Assembly: GCF_021155775.2 (NCBI RefSeq)
Contig: NC_060233.1
Coordinates: forward strand, 36,487,077 to 36,551,076
Direction: 5' to 3'
DNA: 64,000 bases
Source of the DNA: Neodiprion pinetum
Lineage: Eukaryota; Arthropoda; Insecta; Hymenoptera; Diprionidae
The position numbers were made by a program, and so were the translations under genes. The notes below the pieces were generated by a model. It made no database searches. It was given only the letters and a program-made list of their open reading frames with translations, and was not told where the DNA came from. This document shows positions 61,598 to 64,000 of this stretch, piece by piece. Each line of letters begins with the position of its first letter. Positions within the stretch are counted from its first letter, which is position 1.

Positions 61598-62926
61598 AAG
61601 ACTCGGTGACACGGAGCCCCTCCTTATATTCTTTAACTTATAAAACTGACGGGGTAAAAGACCTCCCTTATGCCTCTGGGCGACACAAGACTTCGCGGGG
61701 TCTTCTTCCCAGGAATTTAACGCCCGTCACCCGGTGACACATGCCTCGCAATATCCGTTCCGCAGTTAGGCGGGGGCTCTGCTCTTTAAGATTTACGTTT
61801 TCGCATGTCGACTGACAGACTGAGAAACATGAAAGGAAGAAAGAAAGTGGAGAGGAGCAAATAACGCGAGCATTTATTCTCGATCGCTGTTGGCGAAGTT
61901 TGCGACGTAGGTTCACATAAGTAGTCAATCGTGATCGGAGAGGGGATCGTGAGGCTCGGTATTAATTACAGAGAGTTCCGCGCAAAGTTTAAAACTCACT
62001 GTGATCGCTGTGAGGACTTTCCCCGGCGCGTTCCTCCTTCGGTTCCTTTTCGGCGCCAGGTTCCGCCTTCGCTTTTCTCTGAAGTTTCTTCATCTTCGCC
62101 CTCTGATTTTGGAACCAGACTTGCACGACCCGAACACTGAGACCAGTGTCTTTGGCGAGAGCCTCGCGCACTTTTCTGCAAGGCTTAGGCGACACTTCGA
62201 AGGACGCTTTGAACTGGCGTCTCTGAGCGGAAGTCAGAATAGTGCGGGGCCTTTTGGGACCGCGACGCCCGTCCGGAGGTCGACTTTCGTCCAGGAGGTC
62301 GTCGTCTGGAAATATTCGACGCCAAGTAGTACTTTTAGTTGCATCGTTATGCTCACGCGCTCATGATTGCAGGGGTAAAATATTTCCAAACGCATACCTT
62401 GAGGACTGTGAACGTAACGCTCGTGCTCGAAGTCTCTTCTACATATGGGTTGCCCCTGTCTCAGGATGAAATGAGCCCCTCGAGGAAGGCTCTGTCCGCA
62501 CATGCAGCAGGCGAAACATTCGACGTGAAAGAAGAGGCCGGCCACCCGCATCACGAGATCCGAACATCGAATCTTTTCCATGCATCGGCTGCACTTCACC
62601 GCGAATATGCGCTCGTAGTCCACCCTGCAGTAGAGCTTGTGATCCCGGGTGAAACAGGTATGAACCAAGGGAGACGCGCATGCAGCGCAAGAGAGGCAAT
62701 CCTCGTGGTAACTTTTCTCTCCTACTCGCATTACGTATCTGTCCGCAATGCCTCGACCGCAAGCTGCGCAAATCGCCTCTAGGAGTCCCGCCTCCGTCTT
62801 CACCGACACCGTTGGCTCTTTAACAATAACAATTGTACAATGAGCAGGGTTGTTGTGATGCTGAAAAACTGGAACAAGTCCCGGTGTTTGGTTAAAAATA
62901 TAAATATCGGAATTAGTTATTGACAT
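60312..62926 (-). CDS. Lmx1a: LIM-homeodomain transcription factor, Lmx1 type (5' end uncertain)
   Basis: Four exons are clear: about 62926-62398 (both LIM domains), 62305-62000 (homeodomain), 61468-61370 and 60568-60312. LIM1 runs CAACGRGIADRYVMRVGEKSYHEDC and LIM2 runs CSRCMEKIRCSDLVMRV, each with regular Cys/His zinc ligands. The homeodomain begins GPKRPRTILTSAQRRQFKAS and has helix 3 VRVVQVWFQNQRAKMKK. The C-terminus ends with NPIDKLFMMQSSYF, a hallmark of Lmx1 proteins. The first exon's acceptor is unclear; TTTTTCAG near 62860 or TTGTTAAAG near 62818 are candidates, so 62926 is the outer limit and additional 5' exons are likely. Lmx1 factors specify neurons and dorsal limb fate. Phases match at every junction I could read. 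Confidence 0.9.
61516..61600. repeat. (GA)n microsatellite in an Lmx1 intron
   Basis: About 75 bases of almost pure GA on the plus strand, between the homeodomain exon and the next exon. Confidence 0.97.
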
Positions 62927-64000
62927 TCGAAGAAAAATAATTGTCCAACTATTGCGTTATATGATTAAAATTAGCAGATCATTATTAAACTCGATGTGAT
63001 AACAATCACCGGAAAGTTCGGAAAATTACTTATAAACCAATTCAAATTTGTAGGTAAAAAGTAACGTATACTTATTCCACGACATCTGGAAAATTCGGAG
63101 ATATTAGAAAATAAACGAATACTACGTTAGATATATACTATCACTGTGGTTCCATAATAATCAACCTTGACTCTGTTTACATCTATACAATTTAAGATCA
63201 AACTATTTTCCCTGTATTGTTTGCGAACGTTGCGTACAAACAAATGACCAGTTTCACTGATCATCATTAAAAGGTAGATTTTGCTGAGCAAATAATATCG
63301 GTTGACCTGTAGTTCGTCGTTGGTTACAGTGATTCCCATGTGATTTTATTAAAATTCTTTTGATCATATTTACGTCAGCGAGAGCACCGGACGATTTAAA
63401 AATTAAAAGCTGATCGGATGGCTCGGCGGGAGTCTGGTGGAGCTACTGCGAGAGCTGATCGACATCTGTTGCAGCGCCCGGAGTTGAACCACGGGGAGGA
63501 ATTCAAGTATTTGACGAGAGATACGTCATTCAAACGCCACTTCGAGTGCCAATAAAGGCACTCTGCACATACGCGTAGCTTTGTGCAAATACATACCCGC
63601 GTATTATATTCTATATCCACGTCCTAAGCACGTATAGTACAAGCTATGACCTGCGGTGTTATTGCGTTTGCTCCGCGCTTTCGTGCTTCTTCTGGATCCG
63701 CGCGGAACACATCGATATAATATCACGGACGGATTAGTCAGGAACGTAAATTGGCTGTCGCATTAGCCGAGAAGTCAGTCTGAACGCATCGAATTTAGGA
63801 AAGTGCAATTCGTTCGATACTGTAACGAAACGCGACCGGATCATTTCTCGCGTGTTTAAACCAACTCGATCGCTGAACACTGATATTTACACTTCACTCG
63901 AAGCTTTTTAGACTGTGCAAACGAGTGATTGCAGGTGGTATAACGCAACACGGGATGGGTCGATTCGTGTAATGGATCAGACTTTTTTTTAACGTTCTCA
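62927..64000. other. Upstream region of Lmx1
   Basis: Probably a 5' intron or promoter of Lmx1. It becomes CpG-richer from about 63400 to the window end, but no exon can be supported. Confidence 0.35.

Overview
This window is a stretch of an AT-rich animal nuclear genome, almost certainly an insect. Genes have short introns with GT/AG borders and AATAAA-type poly(A) signals. The gene set is insect-like: a hemocytin-type C-terminus, an intronless TPX2, single-copy LRRFIP, RETREG and Lmx1. A hymenopteran (for example a sawfly or wasp) is my best guess, but the sequence alone does not prove the order.

Gene-rich left flank (1-11.9 kb): the last exons of a hemocytin/hemolectin gene (+), DNAJC1 (-, seven exons), and a small single-pass membrane protein with two PPPY motifs (+).

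Repeat island (11.93-31.09 kb): no convincing host gene. Two long arms of about 1.6 kb lie in inverted orientation at 11.93-13.49 and 29.49-31.09 kb. Each has a nearly identical outer 0.8 kb, paired CRE-like palindromes (TGACGTCA), a 60-bp tandem array and a G-rich tail. Between them is a 13.1-kb satellite array of about 39 monomers of about 334 bp. Inside that array an eight-monomer higher-order repeat of 2675 bp is present about 2.5 times. Next to the array are a probable 797-bp solo LTR and a 280-bp fold-back insertion with an 11-bp target duplication. A lone, strongly diverged satellite monomer sits outside the island near 2.8-3.3 kb. The whole 19.2-kb structure resembles a giant fold-back element, or a satellite locus bounded by inverted repeats. 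It is the most unusual thing in the window.

Gene-rich right flank (31.1-64 kb): TPX2 (+), LRRFIP (-, at least two alternative first exons), OST48/DDOST (-), a TPR membrane protein (+), NECAP (-), TRMT10A (+), RETREG/FAM134 (-), LSm2 (+) and the LIM-homeodomain gene Lmx1 (-). Genes mostly alternate strands. Head-to-head pairs such as NECAP/TRMT10A and RETREG/LSm2 are separated by only 0.8-1.0 kb and may share promoters.

The genes are mostly housekeeping: ER chaperoning and N-glycosylation (DNAJC1, OST48), ER-phagy (RETREG), endocytosis (NECAP), spindle assembly (TPX2), RNA processing and modification (LSm2, TRMT10A). To these are added a hemocyte clotting protein and a developmental transcription factor. 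They do not form one pathway. All exon borders were derived by reading frame and splice phase by eye.
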